A DNA stretch of 15,074 bases from CAYZDV01 sp964477275 (GCA_964477275.1 CAYZDV010000041.1:1-15074); one strand, 5' to 3'. Shown: positions 1 to 7,027, counted from the stretch's first letter. The notes: generated from the letters alone by a model not told the origin. Numbers and translations: made by a program.

Positions 1-258
1 GCTGCTTTCTTCTTTCTTCCCTGATGTCTTTTCTCTTCATCGTTCCGGTTGACAAATTTCTTATACTGGCTAGTTTTGATATTAAACTTGAAAGTATAGT
101 CTTTAAACTGAAAAGTTATATTAGCAGGTTTCCTCTTCCCCGTCAAGGACTTTGTGAAAAAATGAACCCCTCCAAATCTACCACAGAAAAAGGCGCGCGG
201 GAGGAAACCTGTTTCTATGGAATTCGAGGCTTTTTTATTTTAAGATGAATAGAGGCGC
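1..258. other. AT-richer stretch with no supported gene
   Basis: No credible coding region is visible here. An open frame on the + strand (24-248) has no protein-like pattern and no ribosome site, so I do not call it. The stretch is more AT-rich than the rest of the window. It contains a perfect TTGACA at 49-54, but no -10 box at normal spacing follows it; TATACT at 62-67 is only 7 bases away. Near the 3' end, TATTTT (236-241) or TAAGAT (241-246) could be a weak -10 box for the secreted protein that starts at 259. Confidence 0.5.
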
Positions 259-957
259 ATGGTGAGAAAAGCTTTCCTTCTCATTGGCTTGTTGACCATC
301 TCGGGTTTCTTCCCGGAAGGCATTTTCTCTTTGGCCTCATCCCGCGCTGATCAGGCTCTGCCTCTCTGGTGGAAGATTAAAATCGTCCTCAGAACTGAAG
401 GGAGCTACCAGGTCAAGGCAGAGGAATCTTCCTGCTCCGGCCAGTACACCTTCACCAACCTCTGGACCGGCCTCATGGAGAGAGACGATGAAGACTATAT
501 TCTCTACCACGAAAGCTCAGAGCTCATCGAGTTCACGGCTGAGGAAGTCGGAAAGCGGGCCGATTCCGTCTGTGTCATTTCTGCCAGGGACTTCAAAGAA
601 AAACCGTCGTTCCGCCTCAACTATATCCTCAGCAAAAATGAACACCTCCACTTTGATTTTTTAACCTACGGCTTCAGCGTTCCTCAGAACGAATCCGAGT
701 GGAAATTTTATTTGAACCTTCCCGCTTCAAAGGAAAATACCGAATGGTTTTCTGCTGTCAACTATGACGTTTATGTCACCAGAGGCTCAAACGCCGTTTT
801 TCTCAAGCGAAGTCAAATCAGCCGCGGCGAGGTTAAAGAGAATTTCGCCTGGGAATGGGAGTATCGGAAATGGCATCCGTTCCAGAACAGGGCCTTGTTC
901 TTCGTCCACCAGCATCAGGTCAAAGTGGAAATCACCATAACTCCCCGCTTTGAATAG
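259..957 (+). CDS. Secreted protein of unknown function
   Basis: This is a 232-residue protein that I do not recognise. The N-terminus has a basic start (MVRK), a hydrophobic run to about residue 25 and small residues near 25-30, so it is probably a Sec signal peptide and the protein is exported. The mature part is rich in aromatic and charged residues in alternating patterns that suggest beta strands. It has only two cysteines, one in CSGQ near residue 59 and one in SVCVIS near 104, which could form a disulfide. No catalytic motif is visible. The start is supported by AGAGG at 251-255, though only 3 bases from ATG. It is transcribed alone, facing xerC, with hairpins downstream. It might bind a ligand or an envelope component, but that is a guess. 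Confidence 0.75.
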   Translation: MVRKAFLLIGLLTISGFFPEGIFSLASSRADQALPLWWKIKIVLRTEGSYQVKAEESSCSGQYTFTNLWTGLMERDDEDYILYHESSELIEFTAEEVGKRADSVCVISARDFKEKPSFRLNYILSKNEHLHFDFLTYGFSVPQNESEWKFYLNLPASKENTEWFSAVNYDVYVTRGSNAVFLKRSQISRGEVKENFAWEWEYRKWHPFQNRALFFVHQHQVKVEITITPRFE

Positions 958-974
958 AGGCCCGATATCAGGAT

Positions 975-994
975 AGGGCCTTAGTGCCCTCTTT
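975..994 (+). terminator. Weak hairpin after the secreted-protein gene
   Basis: AGGGC (975-979) pairs with GCCCT (986-990) across a 6-base loop, and CTTTCATTCTT follows. An alternative 6-bp stem is AGGCCC (958-963) with GGGCCT (976-981). The T-tract is poor, so termination here is uncertain. Confidence 0.3.
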
Positions 995-1043
995 CATTCT
1001 TCTTGCTGCCAGGCTGGATTATTCACGAGTCGAGGTTGCTGCA

Positions 1044-1071
1044 GATACTATGATAAGTATCGGCCTTTTTT
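1044..1071 (+). terminator. Candidate intrinsic terminator
   Basis: GATACT (1044-1049) pairs with AGTATC (1056-1061) around a 6-base loop. GGCC and then six T (1066-1071) follow. The stem is AT-rich and short, but the U-tract is right for + strand transcripts coming from the secreted-protein gene. Confidence 0.4.
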
Positions 1072-1136
1072 ATGAATAGTCCAGGCCAGATATTCCCCGG
1101 GATAAATCCTGACTCCGAATCCTTTTTGCCGAAAAT

Positions 1137-1152
1137 GCCTGCCTCTTCAGGC
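1137..1152 (-). terminator. Hairpin at the xerC stop codon
   Basis: On the minus strand GCCTG and CAGGC form a 5-bp stem around AAGAGG, and the xerC stop lies inside it. ATTTTC follows. This may end the MBL-xerC transcript, but the stem is short. Confidence 0.3.
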
Positions 1153-2049
1153 GCGGGGATGATACTTATCGTAGACGCGGCGGAGCCGCTTCCGGCTGAT
1201 ATGGGTATAGAGTTGAGTGGTGGTGATCTGGCTGTGTCCGAGCATCAACTGCACAGACCTCAGGTCAGCGCCTCTCTCCAGAAGATGGGTGGCGAAGGAA
1301 TGGCGGAGGATGTGCGGGCTGATGTGAAGACCCAGGCCGGCCTTTTTCGCGTAACTCTTCAGGATTTTCCAGAATCCCTGGCGGGTGAAGGCCTCTCCCC
1401 TGTAGGTGAGGAAGAGGGAATCGCCCGGTTTCTTCAAAAGCTTCGGCCGGGCCTCCTGGAGATAACGGCGAACAGCGCTGGCCGCGGTCTCCCCGACGGG
1501 AACGATCCTCTCCTTGCCTCCCTTCCCCATGCAGATCAGAAATCCCTCCTCAAGGTTAATATTCCCGGGCTTGAGGGAGACGAGCTCGGAAACTCTCAGC
1601 CCTGTGGCATAGAGAAGCTCAAGCATTGCCTTGTCCCTCATTCCGCGCGGCTCCCCTGCGTCAGGCTGCCTGAGCAGGGACTCCACCTCAGAGATGGTTA
1701 AAAATTTGGGCAGGGCCATCCAGGTCTTGGGAGAGGAGAAGTTCGAAGCCGGATTCTTCTTGACCCTTCCATCCAGGACCAGGAACTTATAAAAAGATTT
1801 CAGGGAGGAGACCATTCTCGCCAGAGAGCGGGCCGATAATCCGGCCCGGCTCTGGTGATGGATGAAACGGGCCAGGTCATCCTCTCCCGTCTTCAACAGC
1901 GGAATCTTCTCCTTGTGGAGAAACCGGAGGAATTTGTTGATATCCCGGGAATAGGAAAACACGGTATTCGCGGACAGGCCTTTTTCCACTGAGAGAAAAT
2001 CAAGGAAAGAACGGAGAATGTCCTCGCTCGGGGAGGCCAGGCTGTTCAT
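1147..2049 (-). CDS. xerC/xerD: Tyrosine recombinase, XerC/XerD type
   Basis: This 300-residue protein has the full length usual for Xer recombinases, which act at dif sites to resolve chromosome dimers. The N-terminal SAM-like core-binding domain covers roughly residues 8-95 (LSVEKGLSANTVFSYSRDIN). The catalytic domain follows with all expected residues: R152 in LRVSEL, K176 in GKGGKER, H246 and R249 in SPHILRHSF, H272 in LGHS, and the nucleophile Y281 in TTQLYTH. Nothing is truncated, so the enzyme should be active. The start ATG at 2049 overlaps the stop of the upstream hydrolase gene (ATGA), which means translational coupling. I cannot separate XerC from XerD by eye. No integrase context, att site or cargo is present, so a housekeeping role is more likely than mobility. 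Confidence 0.93.
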   Translation of the reverse strand: MNSLASPSEDILRSFLDFLSVEKGLSANTVFSYSRDINKFLRFLHKEKIPLLKTGEDDLARFIHHQSRAGLSARSLARMVSSLKSFYKFLVLDGRVKKNPASNFSSPKTWMALPKFLTISEVESLLRQPDAGEPRGMRDKAMLELLYATGLRVSELVSLKPGNINLEEGFLICMGKGGKERIVPVGETAASAVRRYLQEARPKLLKKPGDSLFLTYRGEAFTRQGFWKILKSYAKKAGLGLHISPHILRHSFATHLLERGADLRSVQLMLGHSQITTTQLYTHISRKRLRRVYDKYHPRA

Positions 2050-2675
2050 GGGATGAGGGAGTTGGAGCTTTTCTCCAGACCGACCGTGGTCTGCGGACCG
2101 TGGCCGGGGAGGACGATCATTTCATCAGGCATAGTCAGGATCTTGTTCTTGATAGAATCAACGATCTGCGACCAGGAGCCTCCGGGAAGGTCGGTGCGGC
2201 CCACGCCGCCGCAGAAGAGGGTGTCGCCGGAGAGAAGAAAACCATCTCCCAGGAAGCTGACACTTCCGGGAGAATGGCCGGGCGTGTGGATGACTTTCAG
2301 GGAAGATTTTCCGATCTTGATCCTCTCTCCATCCTTAAAGAAGCGGTCGGCCGGGGGAGAATCCTTGGCCCCCAGAAAAATCCCCATCTCTGACTGCAGC
2401 ACGCTTCCCAGCATCGAGCTGTCCGCCGAATGGATGCACAGCGGGATGCCGAATCTCTCCTTGACATCCTTGTTGGCCCCGATGTGGTCGATGTGGCCGT
2501 GCGTGTTGAGAATGACCTTCGGCTTCAAACCCTTATGGGCGACCATCCGGAAAATCTCCTCGGCTTCAGCGCCGGGGTCGACAATCGCGCACTCGAGGGT
2601 CTCCGGACAGTTGACGAGATAGCAGTTTGTCTCCAGGGATCCGACAATGAGCGTCTCATACTCCAGGTTGGCCAT
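2046..2675 (-). CDS. Metallo-beta-lactamase-fold hydrolase, glyoxalase II-like
   Basis: This 209-residue protein belongs to the MBL superfamily, in the small YcbL/GloB-like group that hydrolyses thioesters such as S-lactoylglutathione or related adducts. The metal ligands are all visible: H59, H61, D63 and H64 in THGHIDH; H134 in TPGHSPGS; D151 in SGDTLF; and H192 in LPGHGP. There is no C-terminal helical domain of classical glyoxalase II, so the true substrate is open. It has no signal peptide and should be cytoplasmic. A good promoter lies immediately upstream (TTGACT, 17 bases, TATGAT), predicting a leader of only about 5 bases, so the purine-rich GGAAG before the ATG would lie at or before the transcript start. 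It is the first gene of a two-gene unit with xerC. Confidence 0.9.
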   Translation of the reverse strand: MANLEYETLIVGSLETNCYLVNCPETLECAIVDPGAEAEEIFRMVAHKGLKPKVILNTHGHIDHIGANKDVKERFGIPLCIHSADSSMLGSVLQSEMGIFLGAKDSPPADRFFKDGERIKIGKSSLKVIHTPGHSPGSVSFLGDGFLLSGDTLFCGGVGRTDLPGGSWSQIVDSIKNKILTMPDEMIVLPGHGPQTTVGLEKSSNSLIP

Positions 2676-2686
2676 TTTTTTCTTCC

Positions 2687-2715
2687 ATCATAATTCGAAC
2701 TCATCCTGGAGTCAA
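2687..2715 (-). promoter_or_regulatory. Promoter of the MBL-xerC unit
   Basis: On the minus strand TTGACT (2715-2710) and TATGAT (2692-2687) are separated by exactly 17 bases, each one mismatch from consensus. The predicted transcript start is near 2680, about 5 bases before the ATG at 2675. Confidence 0.7.
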
Positions 2716-2730
2716 GAAACCCGACTTTTC

Positions 2731-2759
2731 TTGTCTTTTGCCTGGAAAAAAAATATAAT
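2731..2759 (+). promoter_or_regulatory. Promoter upstream of the SLC13 gene
   Basis: TTGTCT (2731-2736) and a perfect TATAAT (2754-2759) are 17 bases apart. The predicted start of transcription is near 2766. That is about 128 bases before the transporter ATG but only 1-2 bases before the ATG of a 35-codon reading frame at 2768. The promoter is back to back with the MBL promoter; the two -35 boxes are 15 bases apart. Confidence 0.7.
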
Positions 2760-2767
2760 CCTAAGCA

Positions 2768-2875
2768 ATGTTGTTCGCGATGCCGATGCATCCAATCCAG
2801 GGGAAAAAGGCCAGGCCTGCAAAACGCAAAAAACAGGCTTTCTGCTCGGAATGCTTTCCAGGACTCGCACTCTGA
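2768..2875 (+). CDS. Possible leaderless small ORF, 35 residues
   Basis: A frame opening with ATG at 2768 runs 35 codons to TGA at 2873-2875. Its ATG lies 8 bases after a perfect TATAAT, the same geometry as the leaderless genes elsewhere in this window. The peptide begins MLFAMPMHPIQGKK, has nine Lys/Arg residues, mostly in its middle, and carries a CSEC pair near the end. It has no membrane span and no known motif. It is in the same frame as the downstream transporter but separated from it by two stops. It could be a real small protein, a leader peptide that controls the transporter, or chance. A 4-codon frame (ATG 2879, stop 2888-2890) lies between it and the transporter ATG. Confidence 0.35.
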   Translation: MLFAMPMHPIQGKKARPAKRKKQAFCSECFPGLAL

Positions 2876-2893
2876 ACGATGACTCAGTAAAGG

Positions 2894-4366
2894 ATGGAAA
2901 ACCGGAAAAGAATCGGGTTTGTCCTCGGTCCTCTCCTGTTTTTAATCGCTTATTTTATTCCTCTTCTTCCTCAGAATCCGAGGGCCAGCCGCCTTTTCGC
3001 CATCTTTCTCCTGGTCGTGGCCTGGTGGGTCACGGAATGCGTCCCCATTCCGGTCACCGCTCTTCTCATCCCGGCCCTGATCACGATTTTTCAGGTCTCC
3101 TCCGTCCAGGCCGCTTTCGCGCCGTTTGCCAACCCGATCATCATGCTCTTTCTGGGAAGCTTCATCCTGGCCCGGGCGATGAGCGTTCACTCCCTCGATC
3201 AAAAACTGGCTTATTCCATCCTCTCCCTGAAATCCATTGCCCATAAGAGAAGCCGGGTCCTTCTGGCCCTGGGGGTGACCACTCTCTTCCTTTCCATGTG
3301 GATCAGCAACACTGCCACCACCGCCATGATGTTTCCCATCGTTCTGGGAATCCTGGAAACTTTTGAATCTGAAAAAAAAAGAAAGACCCCATCTTCCTTC
3401 GGCCTAATTCTGCTCCTGACGCTGGCCTACTCGGCCTCCATTGGCGGAATCGGCACTCCCATCGGCAGCCCTCCCAACCTCATCGCCATCGGCATGCTGG
3501 AAAGACTCGCCTCCTACCGGGTCACCTTTTTCCAGTGGATGACGCTCAGTTTTCTGATACTGATCCCCATGTTTTGTGTTCTCTTCTTCCTGATGAAGCT
3601 TTCTTTGAGAAAAGAAAAGGCGGCGAGCTTTGCAACTCCTCTCCTCTCTTCCCTGGGCCAAAAAAGACCGGAGGGGCTTTCCCGGGCCCAGAAAAACGTT
3701 CTGCTGGCCTTCTCCGTCACTGTCTTTCTCTGGGTCTTTCCCGGCTTCGTCTCTCTTGTTTGGGGAAGAAAGGCCTCGCTCTTTCTCTGGCTCGAAGACC
3801 ATTTTCCCGAGTCGGTGGCGGCCATCATCGGTGCCGGGCTCCTGTTTATCCTTCCCGTCAGTCTCCAGCGGGGCCAGTTCACCCTTTCCTTTAAGGAGGC
3901 GGTCAAAATCGACTGGGGGACCCTCCTCCTTTTTGGCGGAGGTCTGTCTCTGGGCTTCCAGATGTTTGAAACCGGCCTGGCCGACGCGGTGGGGAAATTC
4001 TTCATCTCCTCCGGAGGCAGCGCAGCCAGCCTCTCCCTGATCACGCTTCTCTCCATCACCTTCAGCGTCTACCTGACCGAGCTGACCTCCAACACGGCCT
4101 CAGCCAGCATGATCATCCCCATCATCATCGCCATCTCCAATGCCGCCTCTGTCAGCCCTCTCCCGCCGGTGCTGGGGAGCGCCATCGGCTGCAGCTTTGC
4201 CTTCATGCTCCCTGTGGCCACACCCCCCAATGCCATCATCTTTGGCTCGGGGCTGGTTCGTCTTCCCCAGATGATCAAGTTCGGGTTCTGGCTGAACATC
4301 GCCGGCATCCTTATCATCTGGTCCGGCGTCAGGGTCCTCGCTCCCCTGCTCGGGCTGATCGGATAA
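2894..4366 (+). CDS. SLC13/DASS family sodium:anion (dicarboxylate/sulfate/phosphate) symporter
   Basis: This 490-residue inner-membrane protein has about 11-12 hydrophobic segments. The two repeat halves carry the family's paired sodium/substrate motifs: SNT at 138-140 (WISNTATTAMM) and again at 399-401 (LTSNTASASM). Each is followed by its loop, GTPIGSPPNLIAIG (187-200) and ATPPNAIIFGSG (442-453). Such transporters import dicarboxylates, sulfate or similar anions with sodium; the exact substrate cannot be read from these motifs. The length is normal and nothing is broken. The ATG at 2894 is the only possible early start because an in-frame TAA ends at 2890. AGG abuts the ATG directly, so there is no properly spaced ribosome site. 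Translation may depend on coupling with the small upstream frames. Confidence 0.92.
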   Translation: MENRKRIGFVLGPLLFLIAYFIPLLPQNPRASRLFAIFLLVVAWWVTECVPIPVTALLIPALITIFQVSSVQAAFAPFANPIIMLFLGSFILARAMSVHSLDQKLAYSILSLKSIAHKRSRVLLALGVTTLFLSMWISNTATTAMMFPIVLGILETFESEKKRKTPSSFGLILLLTLAYSASIGGIGTPIGSPPNLIAIGMLERLASYRVTFFQWMTLSFLILIPMFCVLFFLMKLSLRKEKAASFATPLLSSLGQKRPEGLSRAQKNVLLAFSVTVFLWVFPGFVSLVWGRKASLFLWLEDHFPESVAAIIGAGLLFILPVSLQRGQFTLSFKEAVKIDWGTLLLFGGGLSLGFQMFETGLADAVGKFFISSGGSAASLSLITLLSITFSVYLTELTSNTASASMIIPIIIAISNAASVSPLPPVLGSAIGCSFAFMLPVATPPNAIIFGSGLVRLPQMIKFGFWLNIAGILIIWSGVRVLAPLLGLIG

Positions 4367-4455
4367 CCCTCAGCCCCATTCCCCGGTTCGGAATTCCAGT
4401 CTTCACAGCATCCATCCGCTCCTCTTTTTCTCTTCGCATCTCGGCCTTTCGGTTG

Positions 4456-4484
4456 TTCCCAGCATGGCCAAGTTTTGTTATAAT
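4456..4484 (+). promoter_or_regulatory. Extended -10 promoter 8 bases before a start codon
   Basis: A perfect TATAAT at 4479-4484 is preceded by TG at 4476-4477 (extended -10), with a poor -35 candidate TTCCCA at 4456-4461 (17-base spacer). The predicted transcript start, near 4491, is about 2 bases before the ATG at 4493. The -10 box overlaps an in-frame TGA (4484-4486), so the gene cannot start further upstream. Confidence 0.65.
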
Positions 4485-4492
4485 GAGGGTCA

Positions 4493-4882
4493 ATGGACGC
4501 CTTCCTCTCGTCCGAGGCCTTTCAGTTCCTGCAGGCGCTCAACCTTGTGGCTTCTCCCTCTCATCCTGATGGCTTTCTCATCGGGCACAAAAGGGGGCAC
4601 CGGTTTCTCGTCGAAAAAATCCTTCCCTCCGGGAAAGGCTTCTTCCCCTCTCTGGCCAGATATCAAGAGCTTGAAGAATTCTACCGGGGAAGACTCCTCG
4701 GCTTTTTCTCCTTCCGGCCGGATGAGAGAAAACTGAAAAAAATTCTGGTCCCTTTTGCCTTCGGCAAGCTTTATTTAGAGCTTCAGGCGAAGAACCGGAA
4801 AAAAATCGCCATGAAATCCTATGTCATCGATTTTAATGGCCAATTTTTTCTCTCGCCGATTCCACTTCAACTCGACAAATGA
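4493..4882 (+). CDS. Uncharacterised protein, possibly a degenerate MPN/JAB-like domain
   Basis: This is a 129-residue cytoplasmic protein with no signal peptide. I do not recognise it with certainty. The order of segments resembles an MPN (JAB/JAMM) fold: a strand pair GFLIGHKRGHRFLVEKILPS (27-46), a helix around 56-66, then RLLGFFSFRPDER (67-79). That last segment lines up with the family's GWYHSHPD motif, but the histidine ligands are replaced (H to S and H to R). No later SxxxD pattern is seen. If this reading is right, it is a pseudo-enzyme with a scaffolding role rather than a metalloprotease. The gene starts at a probable leaderless ATG. It ends in an ATGA overlap with the AMMECR1-family gene, which suggests the two proteins act together. 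Confidence 0.8.
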   Translation: MDAFLSSEAFQFLQALNLVASPSHPDGFLIGHKRGHRFLVEKILPSGKGFFPSLARYQELEEFYRGRLLGFFSFRPDERKLKKILVPFAFGKLYLELQAKNRKKIAMKSYVIDFNGQFFLSPIPLQLDK

Positions 4883-5448
4883 AGAGAGAAAGGCTCATGG
4901 AAAACCTTTTGAATGAGGACCAGCAGAAAGCTCTCCTTAACCTGGCACGGCGGGCCATCGAGCATTACCTGAAGAGCGAAAAACCGCTCAAGGCCCGAAT
5001 AACGGACAAAGCCCTGCAGGAGAAAAGAGGAGCGTTTGTCACCCTCAAGGTCGACAATCAGCTCAGGGGGTGTATCGGATACCCGCTGCCCTACAAGCCG
5101 CTCTATGAGACAATCCTGGATGTCGCCGTATCGGCGGCCACCCAGGACTACCGCTTCCAGCCGCTGACCCTCGAGGAGCTCTCCAGGACCAGGATTGAAA
5201 TATCCGTGCTCGGTCTTCCCCGGCTCATCGAGGACGTCAAAGACATCGAAGTCGGAAAACACGGGATCATCGTTTCCAAAGGTCCCTGCAAAGGCCTTCT
5301 CCTGCCTCAGGTTCCTGTCGAATGGAACTGGGACCTGGAAACCTATCTCCGCCACGGATGTTTGAAGGCCGGCCTCGGTGAGGATGAGTGGAAAAAGGGC
5401 GCGCGGATTGAGATTTTTTCTGCTCAGGTCTTCTCAGAAGAGGGGTAA
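4879..5448 (+). CDS. amrA: AMMECR1-domain protein (AmmeMemoRadiSam system protein A)
   Basis: This 189-residue protein matches the AMMECR1 family over its full length: GAFVTL (51-56), the signature LRGCIG (62-67), the DYRFQPLTLEEL block (90-101), EISVLG (107-112) and GLLLPQVPVEWNW (139-151) followed by a cysteine at 161. The family's biochemical function is not settled. In many prokaryotes it is found with a MEMO-family dioxygenase-like protein and a radical SAM protein; neither lies within this window. Translation may begin at ATG 4879, inside the stop of the previous gene, or at ATG 4897, which has the purine run GAGAGAAAGG just before it. The gene ends 6 bases from the convergent TatT-like gene, leaving no room for a terminator between them. 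Confidence 0.9.
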   Translation: MKRERLMENLLNEDQQKALLNLARRAIEHYLKSEKPLKARITDKALQEKRGAFVTLKVDNQLRGCIGYPLPYKPLYETILDVAVSAATQDYRFQPLTLEELSRTRIEISVLGLPRLIEDVKDIEVGKHGIIVSKGPCKGLLLPQVPVEWNWDLETYLRHGCLKAGLGEDEWKKGARIEIFSAQVFSEEG

Positions 5449-5454
5449 CAGGGC

Positions 5455-6219
5455 TTATTTTGTTCTGAATGGCTTCCTCTGGAGCATTTCTCCGGCTACT
5501 TTTTTCGCTTCGTCGACTCCAGAAGCCCAGCGGGAGTCCGGCTCCATGTTGAGGATAAACTCCAATTCCTCCCTCGCCTTGTCTATCTCTTTGAGAGCAA
5601 GATGGGTATCGGCCATGTAGATATGCGTCACCGGGTCGTTGGGGCCAAATTCCTTGGACTTCAAAAGGTGCTCCAGGGATTTTTCGTTGCTTCCTCCGAC
5701 AAAACCGGGAAGTTTGAAATACACCCGGCCGAGGACCCTGTCCGGCCCGCCATCCTCATAGCTGCGGTCGAGCTCGATGACCTTGTTCATCGCCTCTTTG
5801 ATGTCATCGACCAGGAAAAGGCTGTTGAGAACGCCTCGGGCTTCACCGTAAACGCCGTAGTTGACGCCAAGCCAGAAATATCCATCCGGCTTCTGCGGCT
5901 GCAACTCCACGGCCCTCTTGGCGTAATAAATGCCCTGCCCGAAAATGGCTTTCTTCTCTTTATTGCTATCGGTGTGGGCGCCAATGTAGTAGAGAATCCT
6001 GGCCATTTTCCAGAAAGCATCGTACTTATCCCCGGCTTTCAGCATGGCTTCCTGATATTTGGATCGTGCCTGCTCAGCCATGGCCATGTCCGCCATCTCG
6101 GAGAAAAGCTCGTCCGCTCGGGCGATCAAGTCCCGGGCTTCCTGGGAATAAAGGTAAAGAGAACATCCGGAAAAAACCAAAAAGAAAATTAAAAAAATCA
6201 GAAAAGTCGTTTTCCTCAT
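5455..6219 (-). CDS. TPR lipoprotein, TRAP-transporter T-component (TatT)-like
   Basis: This is a 254-residue protein. The N-terminus is MRK, then a phenylalanine-rich hydrophobic stretch, then a lipobox FSGC with the cysteine at residue 19, so it is a predicted lipoprotein. The body is helical with tetratricopeptide-like repeats (for example 95-125, 132-152, 180-225). It contains RVLGRVYFKLPGFVGGSNEKS (161-181), the kind of block I associate with the TatT family, first described in Treponema as a partner of TRAP transporters. No TRAP solute-binding or membrane subunits are nearby, so the partner is unknown. The frame is open upstream to 6372, but AGGAG 6 bases before ATG 6219 and the lipobox position decide the start; ATG 6222 is adjacent and nearly equal. 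Confidence 0.8.
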   Translation of the reverse strand: MRKTTFLIFLIFFLVFSGCSLYLYSQEARDLIARADELFSEMADMAMAEQARSKYQEAMLKAGDKYDAFWKMARILYYIGAHTDSNKEKKAIFGQGIYYAKRAVELQPQKPDGYFWLGVNYGVYGEARGVLNSLFLVDDIKEAMNKVIELDRSYEDGGPDRVLGRVYFKLPGFVGGSNEKSLEHLLKSKEFGPNDPVTHIYMADTHLALKEIDKAREELEFILNMEPDSRWASGVDEAKKVAGEMLQRKPFRTK

Positions 6220-6240
6220 CATCCTCTCCTTTTTCGGGTA

Positions 6241-6249
6241 TTTATACCA
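6241..6249 (-). promoter_or_regulatory. Extended -10 element of the TatT-like gene
   Basis: On the minus strand TGG precedes TATAAA (6246-6241), an extended -10 box without a clear -35. The predicted start near 6234 leaves a leader of about 15 bases that contains the AGGAG ribosome site. Confidence 0.5.
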
Positions 6250-6283
6250 TAAATCTCCTGGCCGGGAAAATAACTCGCGACGA

Positions 6284-6967
6284 TCAGGCAAAAAATCTGT
6301 CAGCTCGCTCATCCATCTCGGCCATGAAACGCTCCAGTTTTTCCCGCTCCCTCTCCAGCCCTCCCTCATCAAGATGCGGACTCACCGAAAACGGGCGGCC
6401 GCAGACGGCAACCACTTTTGAAAAGGGAAAAAAGAGCAAAAACCTGTCCCAGCTCCTCAAGAATTTTTTTCTCGAGCTGGAAAAGGTAAAGGGCACCAGA
6501 AAGGCACCGGTTTCCTGAGCCAGCTTGAGAGCTCCGGGCTTTATCTTTCGGTCAGGCCCTTTGGGGCCATCGGGAACGATGATCAGTTCGCCTCCGTTCC
6601 GCAGGTCTCTTTTCATCTCGCTCCATGCTCTGAGGACGGGGTGGGAGCTCGACCCCCTGAGAATCCGAAAGCCCCATCTTGACCCGATCTGGGCGATGAT
6701 CTCACCGTCCCCGCTGGGGCTGATCAGGGCCGTGATTCCTCTCCTGCGAAAAAAATAGGGAGCAAAGAAAAGCCGCCCATGCCAGATGAGAAAAATCACC
6801 GGCTGACCCTTCTGCCTGAGCTTCCTGTATTCTTCCTCTCCTAAGACCGTGACTCTGACAGACTTCGCCCAGAGCCAGAGAAGAAATTTCCCCAAAACCC
6901 CGATCAATCTCCAGCGAAGCTTATCCCGGAAAGACATCGTCTTCATGATATCCAAAAGATAAGACAC
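6284..6967 (-). CDS. DUF374 family acyltransferase (LPLAT-like)
   Basis: This 227-residue protein has the DUF374 pattern: an N-terminal hydrophobic/amphipathic segment (about 18-34), IWHGRLFF (61-68), SPSGDGE (83-89), RGSSS (104-108), and VPDGPKGP (131-138). These correspond to the lysophospholipid/lipid A acyltransferase-like fold, in which WHGR and the SxSxDGE region form the catalytic surface. It probably acylates a lipid A or phospholipid precursor at the inner membrane; the exact acceptor is not known. The start is uncertain. GTG at 6967 gives the longest form, and ATG at 6946 is an alternative with a weak GGA upstream. Neither has a strong ribosome site. It may be transcribed with a long leader from the promoter near 7152. 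Confidence 0.85.
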   Translation of the reverse strand: MSYLLDIMKTMSFRDKLRWRLIGVLGKFLLWLWAKSVRVTVLGEEEYRKLRQKGQPVIFLIWHGRLFFAPYFFRRRGITALISPSGDGEIIAQIGSRWGFRILRGSSSHPVLRAWSEMKRDLRNGGELIIVPDGPKGPDRKIKPGALKLAQETGAFLVPFTFSSSRKKFLRSWDRFLLFFPFSKVVAVCGRPFSVSPHLDEGGLEREREKLERFMAEMDERADRFFA

Positions 6968-7027
6968 AGTAAACCATCAAAAAAGCGCCAAATGACCTGT
7001 TACCTGCAAAAAGAGCAAAAGAAATGA

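Noticed and set aside
24..248. Open frame on the + strand at the left edge
   Set aside because: No ribosome site, no recognisable protein pattern, and odd composition typical of AT-rich non-coding DNA.
1044..1061. Possible dif or att site near the Xer gene
   Set aside because: The repeat does not resemble the 11-6-11 layout of a dif site, and there is no cargo or phage context.
1072..2693. Several long + strand frames opposite xerC and the MBL hydrolase
   Set aside because: They are antisense to two genes with all catalytic residues intact, and their translations show no protein-like pattern.
2815..2838. Hairpin GCCTG/CAGGC in the SLC13 leader as a riboswitch or attenuator
   Set aside because: Only 5-6 bp with a 14-base loop and no T-tract; nothing matches a known riboswitch.
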